Below, piece after piece: positions 37,048 through 46,397 of a DNA stretch of 64,000 nt. This DNA comes from CAVSKL01 sp963728475 [NCBI: Candidatus Eiseniibacteriota bacterium] (lineage in GTDB: Bacteria > Eisenbacteria > RBG-16-71-46 > JABDJR01): NCBI GenBank assembly GCA_963728475.1, contig CAVSKL010000001.1:1612001-1676000 (forward strand), read 5' to 3'. Every line of letters starts with the position of its first letter. Positions within the stretch are counted from its first letter, which is position 1. The position numbers and the translations under genes were made by a program. The notes under the pieces are model-generated. The model was not told the DNA's origin. It was given only the letters and a program-made list of their open reading frames with translations, and did not search any database.

Positions 37048-38607
37048 CTACTCCGCGGCCACGGAGGCGTCCTCCGGGGGCGTCTCCCCGTGTCCCCTGA
37101 GCAGGAACACCAGCGGGAAGCAGGCGAGGAAGAGAATCGCGACCAGGAAGAAGGCGCGATTGTAGGCGAGGGCGGTGGCCTGGGCGAGGACGGTTCCGTT
37201 TATGAGCTTGAGCGCCTGGAGGCGGGCGGTGGCGGCGTCGGATCCGCTCGCGGACATGGCGGCGGTGACCATGCGCAGCCAGTGGACGGCCACGTCGCGG
37301 TAGGGGGTGACGTGGGCCGAGAGCAGGGACCGGTAGCGGTCCTGGGCACTGGTCAACTGGGTGGCGGAGAGCGCGATCCCCACGCTCCCGAACACCTGCC
37401 GCACCACGTTGTAGAGGCCCGAGGCCGAGGTCATGTTCCGCTTGGCGATGGGGGCCAGGGCCGCGGTGGAGAGCGCCACGAAGATGAGCCCGAATCCCAC
37501 TCCCTGCCAGACCTGGGGTACCACGATGCTCCAGGTGGTGGTGCCGGTGGACATGCGCGAGAGGAGCCAGAATGAGTAGGCGCTCACCACCAGCCCCGTG
37601 CCCACCAAGAGCCGCGGACCGATCCGGTTGTAGAGGCGGCCGGAGAGCGGCATCACCACCGCCATGGCCAAGCTCCGGGGCATGAGGGCCAGGCCGGAGT
37701 CGAAGGCGGGGTAACCGAGGAGCTGCTGGAGAAAGAGCGGCAACAGGAAGAGGGTGCCGTAGAGCCCCATTCCCAGCACCCCGCCGATGGCGGTGGCGCT
37801 GGCGAAGGGGAGGTTCTTCAAGAGCCGGAGGTTCACCGCCGGCGCGTCCACTTTGAGCTCGCGCCATACGAAGAGGGCGAGCCCGACCCCCGCCGCCAGC
37901 GCCAGGTCCACGATGAGCCCCGACTGGAACCAGTTCCTGTCCTGGCCCTTCTCCAGCATGAGCTGGAGCGCGCCCAGGCCGACCGCCATCAGGGTGAGCC
38001 CGGTCATGTCCATCGAGCCCCGGCGCCGCTCCAGGTAGGGCGGGTCCTGGATGAACCGGGACACCAGCATCAGGTTCACGATCCCGATGGGCACGTTCAC
38101 GTAGAACACCCAGGGCCAGGAGTAGACGTCGGTGAGCCAGCCGCCCAGGGTCGGGCCGAAGGCGGGGGCCAGGACCACTCCCAGCCCGTAGAGCCCCATG
38201 GCGGTGCCCTGCTCCTCGGCGGGGAAGCTCTCGCGGAGGATGGCCTGGGAGATGGGGATGATGGCGCCGCCCCCCGCGCCCTGGATCACCCGGAAGACCA
38301 CCATCGTCTCCAGGGAACGGGCGAAGCCGCAGAGCATGGAGGCGATGGTGAACGAGAGCACGCTCAGCATGTAGATGCGCTTCCGCCCGAAGCGCGCGCT
38401 CAGGAGCCCGATGAGCGGCATGATGATCACGTTGGCCAGGATGTACCCGGTGGCCACCCAGGTGATCTGCTCCACCGTCGAGCCGAAGGTGCCCTGCATG
38501 TGGGGAAGGGCCACGTTCACAATGCTCGAATCCAGGACCGCCATGATGGTCCCGGTGAGCACGGTGCCCGCGATCACCCACTTGTTGGCGTCGCCGCGAT
38601 CGGACAT
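37048..38607 (-). CDS. MFS multidrug efflux pump, DHA2 (EmrB/QacA) family
   Basis: A 519-residue transporter with 14 predicted helices. Family motifs seen are LDSSIVNVALP in helix 1, GRKRIYM in the loop after helix 2 (motif A), QGAGGGAIIPISQAI (motif B) and GPTLGGWLTD (motif C), all typical of drug:H+ antiporters. It lies seven bases after the HlyD-like gene, in an operon with a GbsR/MarR-type regulator. The likely role is export of toxic compounds in a two-membrane pump. No TolC-like gene is present in this window. Substrates are unknown. Confidence 0.94.
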   Translation of the reverse strand: MSDRGDANKWVIAGTVLTGTIMAVLDSSIVNVALPHMQGTFGSTVEQITWVATGYILANVIIMPLIGLLSARFGRKRIYMLSVLSFTIASMLCGFARSLETMVVFRVIQGAGGGAIIPISQAILRESFPAEEQGTAMGLYGLGVVLAPAFGPTLGGWLTDVYSWPWVFYVNVPIGIVNLMLVSRFIQDPPYLERRRGSMDMTGLTLMAVGLGALQLMLEKGQDRNWFQSGLIVDLALAAGVGLALFVWRELKVDAPAVNLRLLKNLPFASATAIGGVLGMGLYGTLFLLPLFLQQLLGYPAFDSGLALMPRSLAMAVVMPLSGRLYNRIGPRLLVGTGLVVSAYSFWLLSRMSTGTTTWSIVVPQVWQGVGFGLIFVALSTAALAPIAKRNMTSASGLYNVVRQVFGSVGIALSATQLTSAQDRYRSLLSAHVTPYRDVAVHWLRMVTAAMSASGSDAATARLQALKLINGTVLAQATALAYNRAFFLVAILFLACFPLVFLLRGHGETPPEDASVAAE

Positions 38608-38614
38608 GGAGCGG

Positions 38615-39745
38615 TCAGTCCCCCCGGGCGTTCCGAGCGGAGGCGGCGGGGACCGCGGTGGTGTCGGCGGGGACCGCCCGCAGCGCTTCCTTGACCGCCA
38701 CGTGCACGGTGGCCGAAAGCCCGGGGAAGAGCGGGTGGGCGGGATCGGAGACCGCCTCCAGGGAAATCCGGACCGGGACCCGCTGCACGGTCTTGATGAA
38801 GTTGCCGGTGGCGTTCTCGGGAGGGAGGAGGCTGAACACCGCGCCCGTGCCCGGCTCGAAGCTCCGGACCACGCCGCGGACCCTGGTGCCGGGGTAGGCG
38901 TCCACGTCGACCTCCACCGGCTGGCCGACCCGGATCGAGGCGATCTGGGTCTCCTTGAAGTTGGCGGTGACCCAGACGTCGCGGTCGTTCACCACCGCCA
39001 GGAGCGGCTGGCCCACCTGCACGAACCGCCCCGGATCCACGTTCTCCTGGGCCACGGTGCCGGTGAGCGGCGAGGTGATCACCGTCCGGCCCAGGTCCCG
39101 GCGCGCGCGCTCGAGCGAGGCCTGGGCCGCCTGCACCGCGCTCGACTGGGCCGATTCCTGCGCGTCCAGGCTCTTGAGATCGGCCTCCGCCTTCTCCACG
39201 TCCGCCACCGCGCTCTTCACCTGGGAGTCGGCCAGCTTGCGACGGGTCTGGATCTGGTCGTACTGGCTCTCGGAGATCGCGCCCTGGGCCACCAGGTCCG
39301 AATAGCGGCTCTCGTCCTTGGCCGCGAGGGCGGCCTGGTCGCGGGCGGCCTCCAGCCGGGCCCGGACGGCGGCCAGGTCCTTGCGCGACTCGTCGGTCTG
39401 GGCGCGGATCCGGTCCACCTCGGACCGGGCCTGGGCCAGCCGGGCGTCGCGCTCTTCGACGGTGTTCCGATAATCGGCGGGGGTGATCTCCACCAGGGGC
39501 TGCCCCCGGGTCACGTGCTCGTGCGAGGAGACCAGGACCCGGCTCACCGTGCCCGAGACCTCGGCCGAGACCGGCACGATGGTGCCGTCCACGAAGGCGT
39601 CGTCGGTGCTCTGGTGGGAAAGGGAGTAGAGAAGGCGGGGGACCAGGAAGACCGCCGCCGCCAGCACCAGCACCGCCGCGATGCCCCCGCGGACCAGCCA
39701 TTTCCGGCCGCGAAGCCCCGTCCTGGACGATTCGTTCCCGCTCAT
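38615..39745 (-). CDS. HlyD/EmrA-type membrane fusion protein
   Basis: A 376-residue adaptor with one N-terminal helix (AAVLVLAAAVFLVPRLL), a split lipoyl/barrel-sandwich domain (VPVSAEVSGTVSRVLVSSHEHVTRGQPLVEI and TVITSPLTGTVAQENVDPG), a long coiled coil at about 85-200 and a beta-barrel C-terminus. It bridges the inner-membrane DHA2 pump to an outer-membrane channel. AGGTGA precedes the ATG, 11 bases after the regulator stop. EmrA-like organisation with the downstream transporter is clear. Confidence 0.94.
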   Translation of the reverse strand: MSGNESSRTGLRGRKWLVRGGIAAVLVLAAAVFLVPRLLYSLSHQSTDDAFVDGTIVPVSAEVSGTVSRVLVSSHEHVTRGQPLVEITPADYRNTVEERDARLAQARSEVDRIRAQTDESRKDLAAVRARLEAARDQAALAAKDESRYSDLVAQGAISESQYDQIQTRRKLADSQVKSAVADVEKAEADLKSLDAQESAQSSAVQAAQASLERARRDLGRTVITSPLTGTVAQENVDPGRFVQVGQPLLAVVNDRDVWVTANFKETQIASIRVGQPVEVDVDAYPGTRVRGVVRSFEPGTGAVFSLLPPENATGNFIKTVQRVPVRISLEAVSDPAHPLFPGLSATVHVAVKEALRAVPADTTAVPAASARNARGD

Positions 39746-39756
39746 GATCGCGTCAC

Positions 39757-40260
39757 CTACGTGTCTCCCCGTTTCCGGTCGGGTTCGCCCGGGGCCTCGG
39801 ACTGCGGGTGCTCGGCGCGCCAGTCTTCCACCGTCCGCTCCAGCCGTTCGATCAGGAACCGGTAGAAGCGGTCCATGCCGGCCAGCCTCTCCCGCGCGAA
39901 CCCCAGTTCCGGAGGGATCTCGCGGCGGGCCTCGGCCAGGATCTCGCGAATGCGGCGGCGGCGATGGAGCCGCCCCTCGATCAGGTTTCCGAACACGTCG
40001 GCGGTGATCCGATAGTAGACCCGGCGGTCGCCGGGCCGGGCCACCCGCTCCACCACCCCGCGCTCCTCGAGGAGCCGGGTGTTGGCGCTGACCCCGCCCC
40101 GGCTCACCTTGAGCTCGGCGGCCAGCTCCTCGAAGGGCACCGGCTCGGGAGCGAGCAACAGGTAGGCGAGGAGGCGCCCGGCGGTGCGGGAGAGTCCCTC
40201 GGACTCGGTGGCCAGCCCCAGCTGTTCGATGAAGTGTTCCACGGCGGGATGCCTGTTCAT
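39757..40260 (-). CDS. GbsR/MarR-family transcriptional regulator of the efflux operon
   Basis: A 167-residue winged-helix protein. The DNA-binding part (about 22-95) reads AGRLLAYLLLAPEPVPFEELAAELKVSRGGVSANTRLLEERGVVER with a wing RPGDRRVYYRI, as in GbsR-type regulators. The C-terminal half is helical and probably dimerises. It is first in the operon with the HlyD and MFS genes, and a near-perfect palindrome overlaps the predicted promoter, so autorepression and drug-responsive control are likely. No ribosome-binding site is visible and the predicted transcript start is only about 3 bases before the ATG, suggesting a leaderless mRNA. Confidence 0.88.
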   Translation of the reverse strand: MNRHPAVEHFIEQLGLATESEGLSRTAGRLLAYLLLAPEPVPFEELAAELKVSRGGVSANTRLLEERGVVERVARPGDRRVYYRITADVFGNLIEGRLHRRRRIREILAEARREIPPELGFARERLAGMDRFYRFLIERLERTVEDWRAEHPQSEAPGEPDRKRGDT

Positions 40261-40269
40261 GAAGCGGAC

Positions 40270-40305
40270 AGTTTATGTCATTCAGTTTGTTCAAACAATA
40301 CTGAA
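40270..40305 (-). promoter_or_regulatory. Promoter and palindromic operator of the efflux operon
   Basis: On the minus strand, TTGTTT (40298-40293) and TAAACT (40275-40270) have 17-base spacing. The -35 box lies inside the palindrome 40281-40305, whose arms TTCAGT-TTGTT and AACAA-T-ACTGAA match with one bulged base. The overlap of palindrome and promoter suggests repression by the adjacent GbsR-type regulator. The hexamers are imperfect, so the promoter call is tentative. Confidence 0.5.
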
Positions 40306-40402
40306 CACCAGAAACGCACATTCCCCCAAGGTGCGCCGGAACGAGAACGGGCCGGGAGCGCCCGCCGCCCCCGACCCGTGTAAGATGATGTTTAGAAATA
40401 AA

Positions 40403-43400
40403 TTATGGAGTTCGAACGATCTTGGCGGTTCCCGCGGTCCGTCCGTCCACCGCCACCCGGGTGAAGAAGATCCCCGCGCCCACGTCGCGGCCGTCGTCGC
40501 CCCGGCCGTCCCAGTCCAGGCTGTGCGCGCCCGCCCCCATCCGTCCGGAGTAGAGCACCCGCACCCGCCGGCCGGACAGGTCGAAGACCTCGGCCCGGAC
40601 CGCGTACTCCGCCTTGCCGCCGTCGGTGGGTCCGGCCAGCCGGAGGGGCACCCGGGCCGAGGCGGAGGCGGGGTTGGGATAGGCGGCGAGGATCCGGATC
40701 CCGGGACCGGTCCCGTCCGGCGGGACCGCGGTCTGCACGTTCTTGGCGTCGGGAGTCCCGTCACCGTCGGCGTCCACCGTCACCGCGCAGAAGTTGTCCA
40801 CCTGCGGCAGCGCCGCGGTCCGGTTGTTGGGGCAGACGTCGCCGCCCAGCTGGCCGTCCGGCTCCGGATCCCAGCACACCGAGGCCACCAGCCCGATCCT
40901 GGCCCCCGCGGGCACCGCGCCCGGCCCCAGGCCGTAGATCGCGTCCCAGGGGATGGCGAGCTCGCTTCCGCCCTGGTTCCCGTTCAGGTGCTGCGGGTCG
41001 AAGGCGAGGATCACCTGTGAAGTGAGGTCGGTGGTGGTGGTGTCGCTGGTGATCCGCCAGAACGACTCCCCGTCGAAGGAGCCCTGGTGCTGGTAGGCGC
41101 CGTACTCGTAGTCCGGCTTGAACCCGGGCCCCGAGAAGCTCGCCCCCCGCTCCCAGGTATCGATGTGGGTGAGATCGGTGTACCCGCCGGGGCCGTCCAG
41201 GTCGGAGTCCAGGTAGAGGAGCCACGAGTTGCCCTGCACCCGGCCCAGGATCCCCACGTAGAGGTAGGTGTCGTCCCAGTCCACGTAGAGGGCGTTGATC
41301 TCGTTGGTGTCGCCGGGGGCGGGGCTGTTCCACTGGGAGTCCCAGAAGTCGTTGCACGCCCACCGGGGAGAGGTCCAGTCCGAGGGGGCGATGAACCCGT
41401 CGATCTGGATCGCGGTGGCCGGGGTGTAGGTCACGATCACGTCGTCGGTGTTGGTGATCGCGCCGTTGGGGTTCCCCGCGGCGTCCTGCACGCTCCCCGG
41501 GGCGAGGAGGAGCTTCAGGGTGGACGGGTTGAGCGCCTCCACCGCGCTCGCGGTGCCCGCGGAGAGATTGAAGTCCAGCTTCTTCCCCGTCCCGCCGGTG
41601 GTGAGCTGGTCGGAGCCGGTCAGGGTCACGTCGGCGACCCCGTCGTCGTTCTGGTCCAGCGAGAAGCCGGTGGTGACCACCGAGGAGGCGCTGACCGCCT
41701 CGTCGAAGTAGACGGTGAGGTGGTCGGTGCCGGGATAGTAGACCCCGGATACCGGGGAGGGCGGGAGCTGGTCCACCAGCCCGTCCCGAAGCGACTTCAG
41801 CTCGGGGACGTGCCCCTGGCCGTCCAGGGCGCCGGTGTAGCCTCCGTAGACGTAGACCTCGAAGGGGCTGTCGCCGTAGAACTCGTCCCCTTCCAGGAGC
41901 GGGCCGCTGAACTGGAGGTTGTGATGGGCGCCCCCGGCTCCCACCACCACCGCGGCGGTGGCGCCGGTGTTGGGGTCCTTCTGGCCGAAGTAGCCGCCGC
42001 CGTCGGGGTCCCACACCCGGTCCAGGGTGCCGTTCCAGCTGAGGTCCAGGAGATCCGGGCTGAACCCGTTCTTCACGTAGACCCGGCCGCCCTTGGCCCG
42101 GTACACCACGTCCAGGTAGGGATCGCCCAGGGTGAGCGACACCGTCTTGGTGACGTCGTAGCTGGTGAGCTCGGCGGTCACGGTGTTCCCGGAGCCGCTC
42201 ACCACCTGGAGCCCGTAGAGGTTGCTCTCCTGGTCGGTGCCGTTCACGCTCACGTCGGAGAGCCCCGCCACGTGGTTGGTCTCGTTGTAGTCCCCGTCGG
42301 TGTCCGCCCAGTAGGCGTTGTCGTTGGAGATCACGCTGTAGTCGTAGTCCGCGCCCTTGGCGAACAGCCACTGGAGCTTGCCGCCGATGGTGTCGAACAC
42401 CCCCATCAGGCGGTCGTTGTAGATCACCAGCTCGTCGGTGCCGTCGTCGTCGATGTCGGAGAGATAGGCCCCGGTGGGGTTCGCGTAGAGGCCCGCCGCC
42501 CACCGCGCGGCCTCGGCATGGGGGTTGGCGGAGCGGATGTGGTTCGAGTAGTGGTTCTCCCAGCCCGAGATCTCGCCGTTGTCGTGCCAGCCGGTCTCGT
42601 GAAGGTTGGTGCAGAGGATGTACCAGGCCATCTCGCTCAGATTGTTGACCGGCGCCGCCAGGATGTTGTTGAGGGTATTGTTCCACTGGGTCCCGTAGTC
42701 CAGCTTGGGGCTGTGGTGATCCAGGTTCGAGGCCCCGGTGTAACCGGCCCAGTCTCCGTACCAGAAGTTGTTGCCCCCGCCGTAGCCGTCGTAGCCGCCC
42801 AGAAGCCCGTAGGTGCCGCTCTGCAGCGTGATGCTCTGGGTGGTGAAACCCGGGTCCTGGAGCACGTCGGTGAGCTTCCACACCCCCACCGCGCCGGAGT
42901 TGGCCGCGCACTGCTGCAGCACCCAGATGTAGTTGTTGAGCGCGTCGGGATTGCCGGCCCCCTGCGAGACCTCGGCCGCGATCTCGGCGTCGTTGCCGTA
43001 GATGATGATCTCGTCGGAGGTGCCGGCCAGGATGTCGTTCCAGGCGTTGCCGGCGTTGTAGTTGACGTCCCCCACGAAGGTGTTGTCGATGGGGAGCACC
43101 TTGAGCCCGTTGTAGGTATAGATGTGATGGTCGTTGAAGGCGTTGTCGTTGTAGCCGCAGTGGATGTAGTCGTCGAGGAGGACCGCCCACACCCCGTTGC
43201 CGGTGAAGTTGTCGCCGATGTAATCGATCACGTTGCCGCTGGCGGTGTGGCCGTTGCCGTCGTTGTCCGGGTTCTCGCACCAGACCCGTTCCGGCACCCA
43301 CGCCACCCGGGGAGTGAACCCGTAGTGGCTCTGGATCATGGAGTTCTCGATGGCCACCGCCTTGCCGTTGATCTCGTCCCGGACGAACGGCATCATGTGC

Positions 43401-44422
43401 TGCCCGTAGGCCGAGGTGATCATCTCCACCCATCCGCTCGTGACCCCGCCGGCCAGCCACTGGTTGAAGGGCTTGTCGTACCACTGGGCGGCGGAGATCA
43501 GGAGCCCGCCCTGGTGCCAGTTGACCGGCAGGTTGTAGTACTGATGGGCGGCCAAGAGCTCGTCGGCGCCGTCGTCGGGGTTGCCGGGGTCGCCGCCGTA
43601 GGCCGCGTTCTCGCCGCGCTCGCCCCGGAACACCGTGGTATACGTCAGCCCCTGGTTCAGATGCTGCACGAAGGCCACGTTGTGGGTGTTGGAGACCGGA
43701 GCGTTGGAGGCGGTGATGGAATCCAGCACCTGCCCGTCCTCGGCGGTGAAGACGTAGAAGCGGATGGGGGTGGCGTCGTCGGCCGCGGCCCGGGCCGCCA
43801 CCGCGTCGTAGTCCGCCGGGGGCTTTCCCGCCGCCCCCGCCACCGCCTCCTTGAACCCGCCGGGGAGCCACATGCTCGTCTCCAGCATGTCCCACTTGCC
43901 GGTCTCGCGGGCGGAGCGCACCCGCTCGGTCTCGCGGGTGTCGCCCCGGTCGTCCATCACCGTGGCGGCCAGGGCGCCGGCCTTGTCGGTGAGCTCCACC
44001 GCCCGGTCCCAGGCGATGGGCGCCCGGCCGGAGATGCCGGCGGGGAGCGCGTTGCTGCCGCCCTCCTGGTAGTCCATGAGCACGAACGCCCGCACCCCCG
44101 GCGGGAGGAGCGGGCTCCCATCGTGCGCTTCCGGAGACCGGTAGAGGTTCAACCGGAACGCGATCCGGTCGGTCTCCTGGTCGAAGTAGAAGCCCATGAG
44201 GTCGCCCACCGCCCGGGAGCCGTCGGCGCCGTCGTAGACCGGGTCGAGCGCCTTCACGGTGTGGTGCGTCCACACCCCGGGGTCGCCGGCGATCTCGAGG
44301 CCGGGGACGGCCACCGCCGGCGCCACCCAGTCGTGAGCATCCAGCTCGCTCACCCCGTGGTTCCAGAGCGTGGTGAGGGCGATCGCGAGAACGAGGGGAA
44401 AGAGTCGTCGCGTGAAGCGCAT
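40403..44422 (-). CDS. Large secreted GH57-like glycoside hydrolase with CBM-like and FlgD-Ig-like domains
   Basis: A 1339-residue exported protein (signal peptide RRLFPLVLAIALTTLWNHGVS). Residues ~300-640 carry GH57 features: HQYYNLP, GWVEMITSAYGQHMMPF, AWVPERVW with the putative nucleophile Glu near 378, and YGNDAEIA with a candidate acid Asp near 476. Then come an FG-GAP-like Asp segment (SDIDDDGTDELVI), a beta domain, an Ig-like segment (VYYPGTDHLTVYFDEAVS), a CBM9/DOMON-like module near 1040-1210 and a C-terminal FlgD-Ig-like domain (VRVLYSGRMGAGAHSLDWDG). The last type commonly ends exported proteins in FCB-like lineages and may be a sorting signal. It probably acts on alpha-glucans outside the cell. 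AAGGAG lies nine bases before the ATG. The upstream regulatory region overlaps the divergent methyltransferase leader. Confidence 0.82.
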   Translation of the reverse strand: MRFTRRLFPLVLAIALTTLWNHGVSELDAHDWVAPAVAVPGLEIAGDPGVWTHHTVKALDPVYDGADGSRAVGDLMGFYFDQETDRIAFRLNLYRSPEAHDGSPLLPPGVRAFVLMDYQEGGSNALPAGISGRAPIAWDRAVELTDKAGALAATVMDDRGDTRETERVRSARETGKWDMLETSMWLPGGFKEAVAGAAGKPPADYDAVAARAAADDATPIRFYVFTAEDGQVLDSITASNAPVSNTHNVAFVQHLNQGLTYTTVFRGERGENAAYGGDPGNPDDGADELLAAHQYYNLPVNWHQGGLLISAAQWYDKPFNQWLAGGVTSGWVEMITSAYGQHMMPFVRDEINGKAVAIENSMIQSHYGFTPRVAWVPERVWCENPDNDGNGHTASGNVIDYIGDNFTGNGVWAVLLDDYIHCGYNDNAFNDHHIYTYNGLKVLPIDNTFVGDVNYNAGNAWNDILAGTSDEIIIYGNDAEIAAEVSQGAGNPDALNNYIWVLQQCAANSGAVGVWKLTDVLQDPGFTTQSITLQSGTYGLLGGYDGYGGGNNFWYGDWAGYTGASNLDHHSPKLDYGTQWNNTLNNILAAPVNNLSEMAWYILCTNLHETGWHDNGEISGWENHYSNHIRSANPHAEAARWAAGLYANPTGAYLSDIDDDGTDELVIYNDRLMGVFDTIGGKLQWLFAKGADYDYSVISNDNAYWADTDGDYNETNHVAGLSDVSVNGTDQESNLYGLQVVSGSGNTVTAELTSYDVTKTVSLTLGDPYLDVVYRAKGGRVYVKNGFSPDLLDLSWNGTLDRVWDPDGGGYFGQKDPNTGATAAVVVGAGGAHHNLQFSGPLLEGDEFYGDSPFEVYVYGGYTGALDGQGHVPELKSLRDGLVDQLPPSPVSGVYYPGTDHLTVYFDEAVSASSVVTTGFSLDQNDDGVADVTLTGSDQLTTGGTGKKLDFNLSAGTASAVEALNPSTLKLLLAPGSVQDAAGNPNGAITNTDDVIVTYTPATAIQIDGFIAPSDWTSPRWACNDFWDSQWNSPAPGDTNEINALYVDWDDTYLYVGILGRVQGNSWLLYLDSDLDGPGGYTDLTHIDTWERGASFSGPGFKPDYEYGAYQHQGSFDGESFWRITSDTTTTDLTSQVILAFDPQHLNGNQGGSELAIPWDAIYGLGPGAVPAGARIGLVASVCWDPEPDGQLGGDVCPNNRTAALPQVDNFCAVTVDADGDGTPDAKNVQTAVPPDGTGPGIRILAAYPNPASASARVPLRLAGPTDGGKAEYAVRAEVFDLSGRRVRVLYSGRMGAGAHSLDWDGRGDDGRDVGAGIFFTRVAVDGRTAGTAKIVRTP

Positions 44423-44707
44423 CCTGAGCTGCTCCTTGGGTTGGACCGGTCCAACCATCCGGGACGAGGACCGCGGCTCGAGCGATGATCCGCGGGTCGG
44501 ATTCCGAGGCACAGGCGGGCCCGTTCCGGCGGAGCCGGAAGCGGCGGGAGACCGCGACCATTTTATCAAATCCGGGGAGTGAATCCCAACCGCTTCCCGG
44601 GCGGGGGGGCGGGCGCTCCAAGCTCGTCCGGGGAAAGCCGTTGCCCGGCCGGGCGGCCTGTGCGATTCTGGGACCGTCGTCGGTGGAACCCCAAGGAGGA
44701 CCTTCCC

Positions 44708-45445
44708 GTGGCCAACCGTCTCCCTCGCAAGGTGCACCAGATCCTGCCCCTTCCCCGGATCGAGGGGCGGGACGCGCCCCTCGGACAGGAAGTGGCGCAG
44801 GAGGTCGAGTTCCTGATCGAGCTCCTCGATCTCAAGCCCGGCGAGGCGATCCTCGACGTGGCCTCGGGGGCGGGACGCCACGCGCTGGAGCTGGCGCGGC
44901 GCGGCTTCCACCAGGTCACCGGGCTGGACCTGTCCGACCAGCTGCTGGACATCGGACGGCGGACCGCGGAGTCGATGGGTCTGGAAGTGGAGTTCGTGAA
45001 GGAGGACGCGCGCAAGCCGCACCGGAAGAACCACTACGACGCGGCGCTGATCCTGGGGGGCGGGGCGTTCGGGCTCATGGAGTCCGACAAGGAGAATTAC
45101 GCGATTCTCGAGGCGACCTTCGCTTCGTTGAAGCCGGGGGGACGGCTGGCGCTGAGCGCCATGAACCTCCTGCATCTGGTGCGCCATCGCGAGGAACTGG
45201 CCGGGTTCGACCCGCAGACCAACTACCTCACCACCACCGAGACCGTGCAGATCGAGGGGGACGTGGCCGAGAGCCTCCCGCTCCACGAGCGGTACTACGT
45301 GCTCCCGGGGCTCCGGAACGAGCTGGCGCGGGTGGGGTTCCGGAACGTGATGGGCTTCGGCGCCGACGCCGGCCGCTACTCCAGCCGCGCCATCAGCACC
45401 GACGATCCCGAGATCCTCATGTACGCGGTGAAACCGAAGGGGTGA
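44708..45445 (+). CDS. SAM-dependent methyltransferase
   Basis: A 245-residue class I methyltransferase with motif I ILDVASGAGRHALELARRG, post-I aspartate in VTGLDLSDQLL, motif II-like HYDAALILGGGAFG and the LKPGGRLALS segment. The GTG at 44708 is chosen because AAGGAGG lies about nine bases upstream; an earlier ATG at 44579 would add 43 residues of low-complexity sequence overlapping the intergenic region. The substrate is unknown. It is divergent from the GH57-like gene and convergent with the small exported protein gene. Confidence 0.85.
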   Translation: MANRLPRKVHQILPLPRIEGRDAPLGQEVAQEVEFLIELLDLKPGEAILDVASGAGRHALELARRGFHQVTGLDLSDQLLDIGRRTAESMGLEVEFVKEDARKPHRKNHYDAALILGGGAFGLMESDKENYAILEATFASLKPGGRLALSAMNLLHLVRHREELAGFDPQTNYLTTTETVQIEGDVAESLPLHERYYVLPGLRNELARVGFRNVMGFGADAGRYSSRAISTDDPEILMYAVKPKG

Positions 45446-45585
45446 TCGAGTCGCGCGGCGCGCGCCCCCCGGCGGCCCGATCCCCGGGCGCGCCGGCCGA
45501 TCGGGTGCGCCGCCGCCCCCCGCCTCCCGGTCGCGACGGTCAGGTGGCCCGGCGGCCGCCTTCCCGTTTCGCCGGAGCCGCGACG

Positions 45586-45625
45586 AAAAAGGACGCGGGG
45601 AGGAGCGCAAAGGCTCCCCCCCGCG
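45586..45625 (-). terminator. Rho-independent terminator of the small exported protein gene
   Basis: On the minus strand the arms CGCGGGGGGAGC and GCTCCTCCCCGCG (one bulge) form a strong stem with a short loop, followed by TCC and five T residues. It lies about 55 bases after the stop codon at 45681. It may also face read-through from the convergent methyltransferase gene. Confidence 0.8.
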
Positions 45626-45680
45626 GTGCACCCCCCAGGATGGACGGTTTCCGGCGAGAACCGGACATGTCCGCGATTAC

Positions 45681-46193
45681 TTACTGAAGCTCGATCGCGT
45701 CCTTCGACACGAGGTCGACCCCGGTCACCTTCCAGATGTGATAGGGACCGTTGTCGCCCCCGGTGGCCAGGATCTGGTCGCCGGAACCGGTCAGCCGCAG
45801 GTTTCCCGCGATCACGGCGACCTGGAACGACAGGCTCTTCCCGGGAAGGTCGCCGGAGGTGAAGGAGGCACCCTTCACCGGCCGCACTTCCTGGGAGAAG
45901 GTCTGCACGAACTTGCCGCCCGAGGCCTCGTCCTTCCGCCGGTCGATCAGCACCAGGGTCTGGACGTCGTCCAGGCTGCCCAGCGCCGACCGGTCGATGC
46001 GGTAGTCGGTGCCGTCGTAGGAGAAGACCTCGCTCCGGCTTTCCGAGACCGGACCGTTCACCGCGGCGAGACCGTCGATGCTGGTGACACGCACCACCGC
46101 GATCTTGCCGTCGGGAATGGCCGACGCGGAGGCCGCCGGAGCCAGGGTCGCCGCCGCCACCAGGGCCGCCAGCGCACACGTTGCGAATTTCAT
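45681..46193 (-). CDS. Small exported protein of unknown function
   Basis: A 170-residue protein with a clear signal peptide (MKFATCALAALVAAATLAPAASAS). The mature domain is beta-rich (IAVVRVTSIDGLAAVNG, LVLIDRR, SFQVAVIAGNLRLTGSGDQ, YHIWKVTGVDLVSKD) with no cysteines and no motif that I recognise. GGAGGTGGA precedes the ATG. It has its own good sigma-70 promoter and terminator, so it forms a single-gene unit and may be highly expressed. Confidence 0.75.
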   Translation of the reverse strand: MKFATCALAALVAAATLAPAASASAIPDGKIAVVRVTSIDGLAAVNGPVSESRSEVFSYDGTDYRIDRSALGSLDDVQTLVLIDRRKDEASGGKFVQTFSQEVRPVKGASFTSGDLPGKSLSFQVAVIAGNLRLTGSGDQILATGGDNGPYHIWKVTGVDLVSKDAIELQ

Positions 46194-46237
46194 GGGGCTC
46201 CACCTCCGATAGGGTCACGAGGAAGGGTTCGCCGTTG

Positions 46238-46267
46238 ATTATATCCGTCTAAGTCGTTGTGGTTCAA
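46238..46267 (-). promoter_or_regulatory. Sigma-70-type promoter of the small exported protein gene
   Basis: On the minus strand TTGAAC (46267-46262) and a perfect TATAAT (46243-46238) are spaced by 18 bases. Transcription would start near 46231, giving a leader of about 38 bases with the ribosome-binding site. It is the clearest housekeeping promoter found in the window. Confidence 0.72.
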
Positions 46268-46397
46268 TGGGTTATTTCACCCGACAAGATAACCCGCGAA
46301 CCGATAAGAACTTGCGTGCAATTTGCAAACGGGCGATTTTGCGGGAAGGGGAATTTGCCCCGGCGGGGAGCCGCGCGGCCGGGAAGGGGGCGGGTGG

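Noticed and set aside
41087-44488. Very long open frame on the plus strand opposite the GH57-like gene
   Set aside because: It is antisense to a gene with clear domains and signal peptide. Open antisense frames are common at this GC content and the product has no recognisable motif.
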